Shown one piece after another: positions 37,220 to 45,184 of a stretch of 64,000 nt of DNA; position 1 is the first letter of the stretch; each line of letters starts with the position of its first letter. The stretch comes from Rheinheimera pacifica. GTDB taxonomy: Bacteria; Pseudomonadota; Gammaproteobacteria; Enterobacterales; Alteromonadaceae. Below the pieces are notes generated by a model, which was not told the origin of the DNA, did no database searches, and worked only from the letters and a program-made list of their open reading frames with translations. The stretch spans positions 266,530 through 330,529 of the forward strand of contig NZ_FNXF01000003.1 of assembly GCF_900108485.1 (NCBI RefSeq). Reading direction: 5' to 3'. The position numbers and the translations under genes are program-made.

Positions 37220-37537
37220 TTAACTTAAGGAAAATTGCGGTGGGGCTCTGGCCTGTTGGGGACTAACAACTATTGTGTGGTGCGCCATGGATATCACCAC
37301 AGCAGCTACACCGGTTAAACTAAAAACTGCGCTGCGCTTTGCCGGTATAACAGCAAATTTCGGCTGATCGTCTTTATCCTGTGGGGTATTTAACGTGTGC
37401 TGATGCAGTGAAGGGTTTACTGCATGAAACTGAGAGTCGGCCAGAGGTGATAAGCGTGCATCGTGCACGGCAAAGGCTTGCGGCGTACACAATAAGCTTA
37501 AATAAAACAGTATGGCAAAACTACTTAGCCAGCGCAT
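37220..37537 (-). CDS. small exported hypothetical protein
   Basis: A 105-residue protein with a signal peptide (FAILFYLSLLCTPQAFA, cleaved near residue 23). The mature part contains a second hydrophobic stretch (SLTGVAAVVISMAHHTIVV), so it may be membrane-associated. No family is recognised. GAGG lies 5 nt before the ATG. It sits between hemN and secD on the same strand, with about 115-bp and 195-bp gaps. The coding call is moderate. Confidence 0.5.
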   Translation of the reverse strand: MRWLSSFAILFYLSLLCTPQAFAVHDARLSPLADSQFHAVNPSLHQHTLNTPQDKDDQPKFAVIPAKRSAVFSLTGVAAVVISMAHHTIVVSPQQARAPPQFSLS

Positions 37538-37556
37538 AACACCTCATGTTAACCAA

Positions 37557-37587
37557 CGCACACAGCGGTTTTGCACCACTGCGTGCG
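37557..37587 (-). terminator. hairpin between hemN and the small exported gene
   Basis: Arms CGCACACAGCGG and CCACTGCGTGCG pair at 10 of 12 positions around a 7-nt loop, just after the hemN end and before the next minus-strand gene. There is no T-tract, so it may be an attenuator or an RNA end-protecting stem rather than a true terminator. Confidence 0.4.
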
Positions 37588-37652
37588 CGCATAATGGGCT
37601 CTAATTCACCATAGTACAAGGGGCGGCAACAGAAAATTTGCTATCACCTACC

Positions 37653-39014
37653 CTAAATAACCTTAGAATAACGCTGCTGGCCCTGAGTTAAATAAGCATC
37701 AAAGCAAGCGCAAATACTTCGCACCCATAACCGCCCTGCTGCGGTTACATTGATCCGCCCGGCATAGACCTCAACCAGGCCATCTTCCATAAACGGCTGC
37801 AGGCGCTCCAGCGCCCGGGCAAAGTATTGCCAGAAACCATGCAAGCGCCACTGGCGGCTAAATGTTTCCAAGTCCAGCTCAAAGTGGCAAATTAACTGGC
37901 TGATCAAGGCTGCCCGTAGTTTATCATCAGCGCTTAAGCTAAAACCGCGCTCAACCGGCAACTGGCTTGCGGTAATGGCTGCATAATAGGCCGGTAGCTC
38001 TTTACCATTTTGCCACAGCACACCCTTTACCTGGCTGATACTGGACACGCCAAGGCCAATCAGGGCATTTTGCCCGGCTGTGGTATAGCCCTGAAAATTA
38101 CGCTGCAGCTTACCGGCAAGCTGTGCTTTGGCTAGGGCATCATCCGGCCGGGCAAAATGGTCCATACCAATAAACTGATAACCGGCCGCCACAAAGGCGT
38201 TAATAGCCATGCTTTGTAGCTGCAGTTTAAGCGTGGCATCTGGCAAGCTGGAGTCGTCCAGCTTACGCTGGGCAGCAAAACGCTCAGGCAAATGGGCGTA
38301 ACTAAATAATGAAATACGGTCTGGCTGCAGCTGAATAATCTGTTCCAGCGTGCTGGCAAAACTGTCTGGCTGCTGAAAGGGCAAACCATATACCAGATCA
38401 AGATTAACCGAGCTAAACCCCAGCTGACGGCTAAGCTGTACCTGATGGCAGATAAGTGCAGTGTCCTGCACCCGGTTAATGGCAATTTGCACTTTTTCAT
38501 CTAAGTCCTGCACGCCAAAACTTACCCGGTTAAAGCCAAGCGTGCGTAAATGCGCCAGCTTGCTGTCATCGCAGCTGCGTGGGTCAATTTCAATGCTGAT
38601 TTCCGCATCCGGCGTTAGGGTAAAGTGGCGGTGCAGTAACGCCATTAGGCGGCTAAGTTGTACTTCAGTTAAAAAAGTTGGCGTACCACCGCCCAAATGC
38701 AGCTGAATAATCTGTTTTTGCGCCAGCAACGGCTGGTACAGCGCCATCTCCTGCGCTAACGCATCCAGATAGCTATCGGCTTTATGCTGATGCCGGGTTA
38801 CCACCTTATTACAACCGCAGTAGTAGCAAAGCTTATGGCAAAACGGGATGTGGATATAAAGGCTAAGCTGCTCCGGGCCTTGCACTATCGCAGCGCAGAT
38901 CAGCGTTTTATCAAAATCAGTACTCAGCGCCAATGCTGTGGGGTAAGAGGTATAGCGCGGGCCGTTAATATTGTACTTACTGATTAACTTTGGGTCCCAG
39001 TTGCTGACGGACAT
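37653..39014 (-). CDS. hemN: oxygen-independent coproporphyrinogen III oxidase
   Basis: A 453-residue radical-SAM enzyme that converts coproporphyrinogen III to protoporphyrinogen IX without oxygen. The 4Fe-4S ligands are Cys59, Cys63 and Cys66 (CHKLCYYC), with the trailing GC found in HemN. Other family marks are HLGGGTPTFL and EIDPRSCD. The length matches E. coli HemN (457). GAGG lies 5 nt before the ATG. An FNR-like site with a -10 at the right distance lies upstream, consistent with anaerobic induction. Confidence 0.93.
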   Translation of the reverse strand: MSVSNWDPKLISKYNINGPRYTSYPTALALSTDFDKTLICAAIVQGPEQLSLYIHIPFCHKLCYYCGCNKVVTRHQHKADSYLDALAQEMALYQPLLAQKQIIQLHLGGGTPTFLTEVQLSRLMALLHRHFTLTPDAEISIEIDPRSCDDSKLAHLRTLGFNRVSFGVQDLDEKVQIAINRVQDTALICHQVQLSRQLGFSSVNLDLVYGLPFQQPDSFASTLEQIIQLQPDRISLFSYAHLPERFAAQRKLDDSSLPDATLKLQLQSMAINAFVAAGYQFIGMDHFARPDDALAKAQLAGKLQRNFQGYTTAGQNALIGLGVSSISQVKGVLWQNGKELPAYYAAITASQLPVERGFSLSADDKLRAALISQLICHFELDLETFSRQWRLHGFWQYFARALERLQPFMEDGLVEVYAGRINVTAAGRLWVRSICACFDAYLTQGQQRYSKVI

Positions 39015-39081
39015 CTTAACCTCTTTAACACTGCTGGCGATTGACTGATAGCCATGATAAGCGCTGGCGTGTCAGCTGATA

Positions 39082-39095
39082 TTGATCTGCCTCAG
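39082..39095 (-). promoter_or_regulatory. FNR-type site upstream of hemN
   Basis: On the minus strand CTGAG-N4-ATCAA matches the FNR dyad TTGAT-N4-ATCAA at 8 of 10 positions. A -10 (TATCAT, 39059-39054) would place the transcription start near 39047, so the site centres at about -41.5, the class II activator position. Anaerobic hemN activation by FNR is established in other bacteria. Confidence 0.55.
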
Positions 39096-39259
39096 GCTTG
39101 GTTTAACTATAACTGCGCCAGCGCAATAATATTTGTCTGTACCTCTGGTAACGGCGGGTAAAAGGATTTACTGTATTTGCTTGTTAAGGCCGTGTTCAGC
39201 ATTACTAATCAACGGCAGTCGACAACCGCTACAGCAGCCTTAGAAACACCGGAGCAGAT

Positions 39260-40429
39260 ATGGGATCCATGCTACTTAGCCGATACTGGACGCTTTCCGT
39301 CGCTACGCTATTTGGATGCGTGTTGCCGCAAAATGCTCTGGCACATGACCCCATTTCCCCTTACCAGAACTGGGCTGAGGTAGTACGCAGCAAGCCTTAT
39401 GCAGAAAGCAAAGGCGTCTATGACAATGTGATGAATGTACGGCGCTGGATCCTTACCCGCTCAGGTCATTGTACAGAACGCAATCGCCATTTATTGTTTG
39501 ATATGCGCGGAAACTTTCTGCAGTTTATTGACGACGCCGCAGACTCTTTGCAAACCCAGTTAATTCTGAATCAAACCCGTCATGGCATGGCACAACAAGG
39601 CCAGGTTCATGCCTGGGTAGAAGGCAATAGCCAGACCCTGGGCTACCCTTTTGCCATTCGCTGTCACCAGCCCTATGTAGATTTACCTCTGGCCATATCG
39701 CGCTATCTGGGAGAGCACCCGGACGGCCGCTTGTCTGGAAACTGGGATGGCATTAAGGTGGGCACGCCTAACAATCAGGCCTCACTGCATGACACACTGC
39801 GCTTGGTGCACGCCCGCCGGGTGCAGCAGAAACGCATCAGTCTGCCCGACGACTTACTTTCAGATCTGGCAGGCATGTTAATTATCGAAAGTGGTGGTGT
39901 GCGCGAAGCTCACTCGAAAGCCAATGCCAGAGGGATCCTGCAGCTGACACCCCAGGCACTGAAAGATTGCAAAGTACCTACAAATAAGCAACTGCACCGT
40001 ATTGCTCAGGTAGATTGCGCGCTATGGCTGTTTGAACGTAATCACAGGATGCTACGGCCGGTGTTTCTGACACGCTTTGGCCATCTGCCACAGGAGAAGC
40101 AGGAACATATTTACCGGCTGTTGCTGATCCAGGCTTATCATGGCGGCCCTGGCCGGGTAAGAGCACTGCTGACAGACGACGAATTCAACAAACCGGCTGC
40201 TTATTTTGCCGAACACCACCAGGATTTCAGTGCAGGCGATATTGCCTTTGGTATGGTGTTCCATAACCTGGGCCGCAATCGTCTTGGTTTCGCCTCACTG
40301 TATTACACTGCCGATATCCGCATTGCGCTACAGCAGTTGGAGTCCAAGCAGAGTGCCCGCCTCGCTCTCGGGCCCCAACCTAAAACGCTGGTGCCGCCAG
40401 GAACAAACCAGCTTAGCGGCAAGCTGTAA
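39260..40429 (+). CDS. exported lytic transglycosylase (SLT domain)
   Basis: A 389-residue periplasmic enzyme. A signal peptide ends near NALA (residue 28). The N-terminal half has no recognised domain. The SLT goose-lysozyme-like domain (about 200-350) has catalytic Glu210 in MLIIESGG, followed by NARGILQLTP. It cleaves peptidoglycan to 1,6-anhydromuramyl products. ATG 39260 has GGAG 5 nt upstream. It is divergent from hemN. No secretion system or flagellar cluster is nearby, so a wall-turnover role is likely. Confidence 0.85.
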   Translation: MGSMLLSRYWTLSVATLFGCVLPQNALAHDPISPYQNWAEVVRSKPYAESKGVYDNVMNVRRWILTRSGHCTERNRHLLFDMRGNFLQFIDDAADSLQTQLILNQTRHGMAQQGQVHAWVEGNSQTLGYPFAIRCHQPYVDLPLAISRYLGEHPDGRLSGNWDGIKVGTPNNQASLHDTLRLVHARRVQQKRISLPDDLLSDLAGMLIIESGGVREAHSKANARGILQLTPQALKDCKVPTNKQLHRIAQVDCALWLFERNHRMLRPVFLTRFGHLPQEKQEHIYRLLLIQAYHGGPGRVRALLTDDEFNKPAAYFAEHHQDFSAGDIAFGMVFHNLGRNRLGFASLYYTADIRIALQQLESKQSARLALGPQPKTLVPPGTNQLSGKL

Positions 40430-40432
40430 CAG

Positions 40433-40652
40433 CTTGCGCCTGCACGGCTTGGGTATTGGTGAGTCAGGCCGTGAAGGCAGCATCGACAACCTGTTATCGC
40501 ACTCCGCCCGCTTTGTCCTTAAAACCTTTAAAGCCAAACGTATTATCAATACCGTGCAAGAGCTGGTAGCGCAGCAGCCGCATTATTTTAAACAACATGA
40601 TGTAGGTGATGGTGATCTGGAGCGTTTGAAAGGTATTATTCAGGCGCCCTAG
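40433..40652 (+). pseudogene. remnant resembling the C-terminus of a HipA-type kinase
   Basis: Just after the transglycosylase stop, in another frame, about 70 codons read SLRLHGLGIGESGREGSI, then DNLLSHSARFVLKTFKAKRI, then INTVQELVAQQPHYFKQHD, and end LERLKGIIQAP. The pattern (a conserved loop, then helices ending in a repeated V-x-x-L and L-x-x-I) resembles the C-terminal helices of HipA toxins. No upstream kinase lobe is present and there is no ribosome-binding site. I read it as a truncated relic. The family link is from memory of the pattern and needs a search. Confidence 0.45.
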
Positions 40653-41112
40653 TTGCCGCGTGCGTGACTTTGCTAAGAGATTTATCCGCCAGGTGCTTGA
40701 TCGCGGTTTCATCAAGACGAGCATGCCTTACTGACTCAGAAATACATGCGCCAACGTTTTCGTAGAAGCGTTTGCCCTGCTGATTGTCGTGCGCCACTAT
40801 CCAGTCTATGCGGCCGCAGCCTGCTTCTTCAGCAATGATGCACAACGCCGATAACAGCGCCTCGCCAATACCTTTACTTCGATACTGCGGATAGATAAAT
40901 AAGTCATCAAGCCAAATCCCAGGCTTAGCAATAAAGGTAGAGTAGATACTGTAGTAGGTTGCAATTCCAATGACTTGGTCTGCCTCAACCACAACCAATG
41001 CGTATGCTTTTGGAACCGGTGAAAAAAATGCTTCTTTGATATCATTTTCTTTCGTGCGTAATGTATCGGCACAGCCGTCAAATTCCGCTTTCGCCCGTAT
41101 GATATTCAGCAT
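40636..41112 (-). CDS. GNAT N-acetyltransferase
   Basis: An acetyltransferase of the spermidine/diamine-like GNAT branch: PGIWLDDLFIYPQYRSKGIGEALL holds the acetyl-CoA loop (RSKGIG), then EEAGCGRIDWIVAHDNQQGKRFYENVGA. The listed ATG at 41112 gives 158 residues but omits the first strand. In-frame codons upstream (FSIRQAGSADTSQ, to 41151) supply the missing GNAT N-terminus. They begin at ATC/ATT codons (41157-41152) placed 5-8 nt after AAGGAG, with no ATG, GTG or TTG available. The gene may use a rare start codon or may have lost its start. It overlaps the HipA-like relic convergently. Confidence 0.75.
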   Translation of the reverse strand: MLNIIRAKAEFDGCADTLRTKENDIKEAFFSPVPKAYALVVVEADQVIGIATYYSIYSTFIAKPGIWLDDLFIYPQYRSKGIGEALLSALCIIAEEAGCGRIDWIVAHDNQQGKRFYENVGACISESVRHARLDETAIKHLADKSLSKVTHAATRAPE

Positions 41113-41225
41113 CTGGCTGGTATCAGCACTACCCGCTTGTCTTATACTAAAAATGATAAATTCTCCTTAAGTGTCAGAATTACGCCCAAGTTACAACATC
41201 TTTGGCCGGTTTTATTCTTGCCATG

Positions 41226-41756
41226 TCACACCGCATAAGCAACAAAATCGGTTACACCAACGTCATGGCCAAGCTGGTGCAATAGCGTAGTAAGCTGGCC
41301 ACGATGATGAGTTTGGTGATTAAACATATGCGCCACGGCCACCCAGGTGGCGTGTTCGCGTAACTGGCCCTGCGAATTGCTGTATTTCATTCTGCTGGCA
41401 AGTTGTACATCGGTTAACTCTGCGGCAAAGCGCGTAATTACCCGATCAGTTGCCACCCTTTGCGCACTGAGCTCTGTAAAATCTGCGTACAGTTCATCAC
41501 GTAAAGACGAAAACTGCTGCACCAGTTCGGCTTGCTGTAGTGACGCCATGGCAGGAAAGGCTGTGGCAAAGCGGCCAAGCCAGATACGATCGGCCAACAG
41601 AATATGATTCAGCGTAGCATGGACAGAGCCAAAGAAGGCACCCAGCTCTTTTTTACGCTCGCTATCGCTTAAGCCCGCTACCAAGGTGAATAACCGGTGA
41701 TTAAACTCAAGGTTATATTTAGCAAAACCGCACATTTGCTGCTGATGTGAACCCAT
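41226..41756 (-). CDS. DinB-family protein
   Basis: A 176-residue four-helix-bundle protein of the DinB/YfiT superfamily. Metal-binding histidines are in LNHILLADRIWLGRF and HMFNHQTHHRGQL. Members include thiol-dependent S-transferases and uncharacterised stress proteins. I start at ATG 41756 with GGGAGG about 7 nt upstream; upstream in-frame codons have no ribosome-binding site. A 65-bp gap separates it from the GNAT gene downstream on the same strand. Confidence 0.85.
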   Translation of the reverse strand: MGSHQQQMCGFAKYNLEFNHRLFTLVAGLSDSERKKELGAFFGSVHATLNHILLADRIWLGRFATAFPAMASLQQAELVQQFSSLRDELYADFTELSAQRVATDRVITRFAAELTDVQLASRMKYSNSQGQLREHATWVAVAHMFNHQTHHRGQLTTLLHQLGHDVGVTDFVAYAV

Positions 41757-41810
41757 TATTTTGCCTCCCGTTCCCACATTACTTTGCTGTTCCTTATAAA
41801 TATCCAGCAT

Positions 41811-42009
41811 TTACCCGCGATAGCAATCCCCTGCTATAAAAGCATGGATAGTCTTTGATAGCGTGCTCTTAAGCCAATCAGGCCCCCAATCAGTCATATC
41901 GTTATGTTTCGCGTCAGCAACCCAGACAACACAAGCATTAAATTGCTTTAACTAATCCTCCGAATAACGACATAAAAACTGACAGCGTAACAAGTAACAA
42001 TTTTTTCAT
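41811..42009 (-). pseudogene. frameshifted small secreted protein
   Basis: ATG 42009 has a strong AAGGAG and opens a signal peptide (MKKLLLVTLSVFMSLFGG, then LVKA). The frame stops after 23 codons at 41938. If one base of the AATTT run near 41941-41946 is removed, it continues AFNACVVWVADAKHNDMTDW, then GPDWLKSTLSKTIHAF and IAGDCYRG, to a stop at 41811. The result is a plausible 65-residue export with two cysteines. I infer a 1-bp insertion. The family is not recognised. The alternative is a functional 23-residue hydrophobic peptide (41938-42009). Confidence 0.45.
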
Positions 42010-42044
42010 AGCAAACTCCTTTTGTAATTATTCACAGCACACAC

Positions 42045-42494
42045 TTATACCTGCTGTACTTTTTGTAATGCCATATGCAGCAACGGATAAGGCTTACCCT
42101 GACCATCGGTTGGCGAGCGGCCGGTTACTACAAAACCAATACGCTGGTAAAACCCCAACGCCTGCGGGTTCTGCTCATTGACATCCACTTTTGTCGCGCT
42201 TTGTGCGCTAATAGCATGAGCTGCCAGCAAAGCCCCAATCCCCTGCCCGCGCCGATCCGGGGCAATAAACAGCATTTCAATATTGCCTTCATGCACACCG
42301 CAAAACCCGGCTATCTCACCAGTGCTGGTTTTAGCACAGGTTAAATGAACAGCATCAAAATATTGGCCCAAAATAAGGGGTTTAAGTTGCTGCAGATCGT
42401 CTTCCGATAAAAAGTCGTGCGTTGCCCTAACTGACGCTTCCCAAATTTCTAACAGCTTTTGATGTTCTGCTTTACTTACACTTTCAATTTTCAT
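42045..42494 (-). CDS. GNAT N-acetyltransferase (YjaB-like)
   Basis: A 149-residue acetyltransferase starting MKIESVSKAEHQKLLEIWEAS, continuing VRATHDFL and ending PYPLLHMAL, as in the YjaB group. The acetyl-CoA loop is RRGQGIGALL, and LGFYQRIGFV is the usual C-terminal helix-strand. I chose ATG 42494 because the YjaB homology starts there; an in-frame start 63 bp upstream would add an unrelated stretch. The substrate is unknown. A paralogue lies at 60747-61169. Confidence 0.85.
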   Translation of the reverse strand: MKIESVSKAEHQKLLEIWEASVRATHDFLSEDDLQQLKPLILGQYFDAVHLTCAKTSTGEIAGFCGVHEGNIEMLFIAPDRRGQGIGALLAAHAISAQSATKVDVNEQNPQALGFYQRIGFVVTGRSPTDGQGKPYPLLHMALQKVQQV

Positions 42495-42642
42495 TAATAA
42501 ACCTGAGTAAATTTGCCATTCAGCGCGTGATTCAAAGCCCGATACCAACAAGGGCAAAAGGTAATTGAAGCCAGTCTATGCCGCTATCTCAATGTAAATC
42601 AAGAATTTTTATCCTGTATCATTTTTCGTTGCTGCAAATAAC

Positions 42643-42664
42643 AAAGACCGCAAAAGCGGCCTTT
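42643..42664 (-). terminator. terminator of the ECF-DUF4097 operon
   Basis: Minus-strand stem AAAGGCCGC/GCGGTCTTT, with one G-T pair and a TTTT loop, is followed by GTTATTT. It lies just after the DUF4097 stop. The tail is weak. Confidence 0.55.
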
Positions 42665-42696
42665 GTTTACAGGGAAGCATTACGTTTTATTGCGGC

Positions 42697-43671
42697 TTAT
42701 AACTTATCCAGCTCTATATCGCCGCTTACTGTGCTTAGCTCTACGCTGCCGTCACCACTGCCCAGCGTAAACTGCAGGCTACGGGCCGGGCCGTATTTGG
42801 CTTTATTGGCTTTGTCGTCGCTCAGTTTGTTTTTAATGCTGCCACCGGCTGAAGCTTTAATATCAAAGCGGGCGCTAACCTTGCTATCCAGTTTTAATTC
42901 AATATCGCCACTTACACTGCTGCCAGTTACACGCGGGCTGGCAGAGCCTTTTAGTTTGGCATCAATTTCACCGTTTACGGTGCTTAGTTTCAGCTGTTTA
43001 GTGCCATTTAACTCCAGTTCGGCGTCGCCGTTTACGGTGCTGACACTTACCTCTTCGGCACTGCTTTTAACGTTAATTTTGCCGTTAACTACGTCATAGC
43101 TCAGGCGGCCGCTGGAGCCTTCGTCATCTATTTTGCCATTAACCGAGCTTAGCTCTACCTTGCCGCTGGCGCTTTTTACTTTAATTTCGCCATTTACCGT
43201 ACTCAGTTTTACACTGTTGCGTAAGTCAGAGGCTTTAATGTCGCCGTTTACTGTACTGATCTGGCTGCTACCGTGAATACCGCTTACGGTAACATTGCCG
43301 TTTACACCTTTAAACTCAACGCTGCTGCCTACCGGTACATCAAAACTTAGCTCAGCGTTGTTGCTTTTGTCGCGCCAGTTGTAATTAACCTGCCGTGGCA
43401 TGGTCATTTCAAAGCGGGTAAAGCCGTCTTTGCTTTCCAGCGTATAACCGGTGGCTTTTTCATCCAGCTTGCCACTGGCTTTAAACTGGTTACTACTTAC
43501 TGCATTAATGGTTATTTCACCGCTCATTACTTCAATATAAATTTTCTCGTTGGCGCTTACCGCGCGGCTTTCATTTACCGCTTCACGCGCATCGGCTAAT
43601 GCCAGCTGGCTAAAACCCAATAACACTAAACTGCCAAGACCAAAGGCCCATGTTTTTGCCATTGTATTCAT
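42697..43671 (-). CDS. DUF4097-type exported beta-repeat protein
   Basis: A 324-residue exported protein with a signal peptide ending near ALADA (residue 26). The mature part is built of about ten 18-20-residue beta units carrying the STVNGEIK / SSVNGKID motif, the DUF4097 right-handed helix. Related proteins sit in operons with ECF sigma factors and anti-sigma proteins in many phyla, usually without known biochemistry. AGGAG precedes the ATG. It is the last gene of the three-gene operon that ends at the terminator at 42643-42664. Confidence 0.85.
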   Translation of the reverse strand: MNTMAKTWAFGLGSLVLLGFSQLALADAREAVNESRAVSANEKIYIEVMSGEITINAVSSNQFKASGKLDEKATGYTLESKDGFTRFEMTMPRQVNYNWRDKSNNAELSFDVPVGSSVEFKGVNGNVTVSGIHGSSQISTVNGDIKASDLRNSVKLSTVNGEIKVKSASGKVELSSVNGKIDDEGSSGRLSYDVVNGKINVKSSAEEVSVSTVNGDAELELNGTKQLKLSTVNGEIDAKLKGSASPRVTGSSVSGDIELKLDSKVSARFDIKASAGGSIKNKLSDDKANKAKYGPARSLQFTLGSGDGSVELSTVSGDIELDKL

Positions 43672-43681
43672 TTGTAATCTC

Positions 43682-44191
43682 CTAACTTATTAATAAAGGT
43701 TGTTGCAGTGTCGCCTGTTGCAGGTAAGACAACTGCTGTTGATACAAGCTTTGCAACTGCGCTAATAGTTGCGGTTCATCCGGATAGAATGCTAATGCCT
43801 GGCGTACCTGGGCTATTGCCTGGTCCCATACACGTATTTGTTGCTGCCAGTTATCAAAGCCCTCGGCTACTGCCACCATCTGGCTTAACTGGGTAGCTTT
43901 TTGCTGCTCATACAGCTGCAGCAACATCAACTCTGCGCTAGGCATAGCCGCCGTGGTGCTGGTGGTACCGGGCAACAATGACTGCTGCCAGCCAAATACA
44001 CTCAGCAGCCCCAGCATAGCGGCAACGCCCCAATACCAGCGCGCGGATTTGGTGGTATCAGGGGGTGTTTCCACGGCCTCATGCTGCACGGTTATTTCAA
44101 GCTGTGCGGCTATGTCTGGCCATAAATCACGTTGTGGTGCTATCTGCGGTGCCAGCTTGCTGATAGCGTTATCAAGTTGCTGATCATTCAT
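43682..44191 (-). CDS. putative anti-sigma factor
   Basis: A 169-residue protein with a cytoplasmic N-terminus (MNDQQLDNAISKLAPQIAPQRDLWPDI), one transmembrane helix (about 51-72) and a periplasmic helical C-terminus rich in Gln and Leu. It lacks the zinc-binding H-x3-C-x2-C. The position just after an ECF sigma gene, with an 8-bp overlap, and the single-helix topology support an anti-sigma role. Homology is weak, so this is mainly contextual. Confidence 0.65.
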   Translation of the reverse strand: MNDQQLDNAISKLAPQIAPQRDLWPDIAAQLEITVQHEAVETPPDTTKSARWYWGVAAMLGLLSVFGWQQSLLPGTTSTTAAMPSAELMLLQLYEQQKATQLSQMVAVAEGFDNWQQQIRVWDQAIAQVRQALAFYPDEPQLLAQLQSLYQQQLSYLQQATLQQPLLIS

Positions 44192-44708
44192 CTGCTAACC
44201 ACTCCTGTAACAGTTGTCTGGCTCTGAAATACTGTGCTTTAGAGGTACCTTCGGCGATACCCAGCAAAGTCGCAATTTCCTGGTGCTGATAGCCCTCCAG
44301 AGCAAACAATACAAATACGGCTCTGGCCTGTGCTGGTAAACGCTGTATCGCCTGTTCCAGCGGCGCATCTTCACTGGCGCACTCTACCGCTTGCTCAGCC
44401 AGTTCTGGTTGTTCGTCACTGCTGTCGGTTAAGCGCAGGTACTTTTCCTGCCTCCAGATATCAATAGCAGTGCGGGTAGCAATACTATGCAGCCAGGTGG
44501 CGAAGCTGCTATCGCCACGAAACCCTGCCAATTGCTGCCAAACCTTCATAAAAATTTCCTGGCTGGCATCCTCAGCTTTTTGCTTATTAGCCAGCAAGCG
44601 CCAGCAAATAGCGTATACCCGGCCGACATACTGCTGATAAAGGTAGTAAAAGGCTTGTTTGTCGCCCTTTTGCGCAGCTGTGACTGCCTGCGCAATCTCC
44701 ATAGCCAT
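44184..44708 (-). CDS. ECF-type RNA polymerase sigma factor
   Basis: A 174-residue ECF sigma factor. Region 2 (about 10-80: YYLYQQYVGRVYAICWRLL, EDASQEIFMKVWQQL, then FATWLHSIATRTAIDIWR) binds core enzyme and the -10 element. Region 4 (about 115-170: LPAQARAVFVLFALEGYQHQEIATLLGI) binds the -35. AAGGG lies upstream of the ATG. It should drive its own operon with the membrane anti-sigma and DUF4097 genes, sensing envelope change. Its own promoter motif was not identified with confidence. Confidence 0.9.
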   Translation of the reverse strand: MAMEIAQAVTAAQKGDKQAFYYLYQQYVGRVYAICWRLLANKQKAEDASQEIFMKVWQQLAGFRGDSSFATWLHSIATRTAIDIWRQEKYLRLTDSSDEQPELAEQAVECASEDAPLEQAIQRLPAQARAVFVLFALEGYQHQEIATLLGIAEGTSKAQYFRARQLLQEWLADE

Positions 44709-44840
44709 AAACGCCCTTAAATACCAAAGTTATTGTGTTAATTGTCAGGTTAGTCGGCAGGGTATAGCGAAAGGTTTAAACGCAGCAAAAAGTTTTACAG
44801 ATATTTTTATCGCTAGTTTTTTGCAGATAGGTTTTTACAG

Positions 44841-44870
44841 AAAAAATAAAGCGGGAGCCAAGGCCCCCGC
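44841..44870 (-). terminator. minus-strand terminator upstream of the ECF operon
   Basis: Minus-strand stem GCGGGGGC/GCTCCCGC with a CTTG loop, followed by TTTATTTTTT. It lies 130 bp upstream of the ECF sigma start with no coding gene ahead of it, so it may end a small RNA or act as an attenuator. Confidence 0.6.
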
Positions 44871-45021
44871 CACTAAATAGTGTTTAATAATCCAGGAAGG
44901 AAGGTGTAACGCTGTGCATTGTGCCCGGCCTAAGTGTCAGTTGTGTTACAGCTTAGCGATACTTTTATTAAACCTTTTTAAGCAACGCCAATAAAGAAAC
45001 GATAAGTAAGTAATGGCGGGC

Positions 45022-45050
45022 AAAAAAAAGCCGGACCCTATAGATCCGGC
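45022..45050 (-). terminator. minus-strand terminator in the RluF-ECF gap
   Basis: Minus-strand stem GCCGGA/TCCGGC with a 9-nt loop, followed by eight T. No coding sequence lies ahead of it on that strand until the MFS gene about 840 bp away. Confidence 0.7.
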
Positions 45051-45115
45051 GAATTTGAAGCACTAGGAGGAACAGGTTTGCCTTAACAGGCAGTGCTTAG
45101 TGTGCATGTAAAGTA
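45022..45115 (-). ncRNA. candidate small RNA ending at the 45022 terminator
   Basis: The minus-strand stretch before the terminator folds as AGCACT...AGTGCT enclosing GCCT-GTTA-AGGC, and leaves an unpaired CCTGTTCCTCCT that is complementary to Shine-Dalgarno sequences. The terminator then gives the 3' end. The remainder of the 476-bp gap (44709-45184) contains only the second terminator and no convincing gene. The 5' end and promoter are not defined. Confidence 0.35.
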
Positions 45116-45184
45116 TTACAGCCAGATGATCTTGCGCCGCTATATCGGTTATTATCGGCATCTTTATTCTGGCGGTTTCATTCC

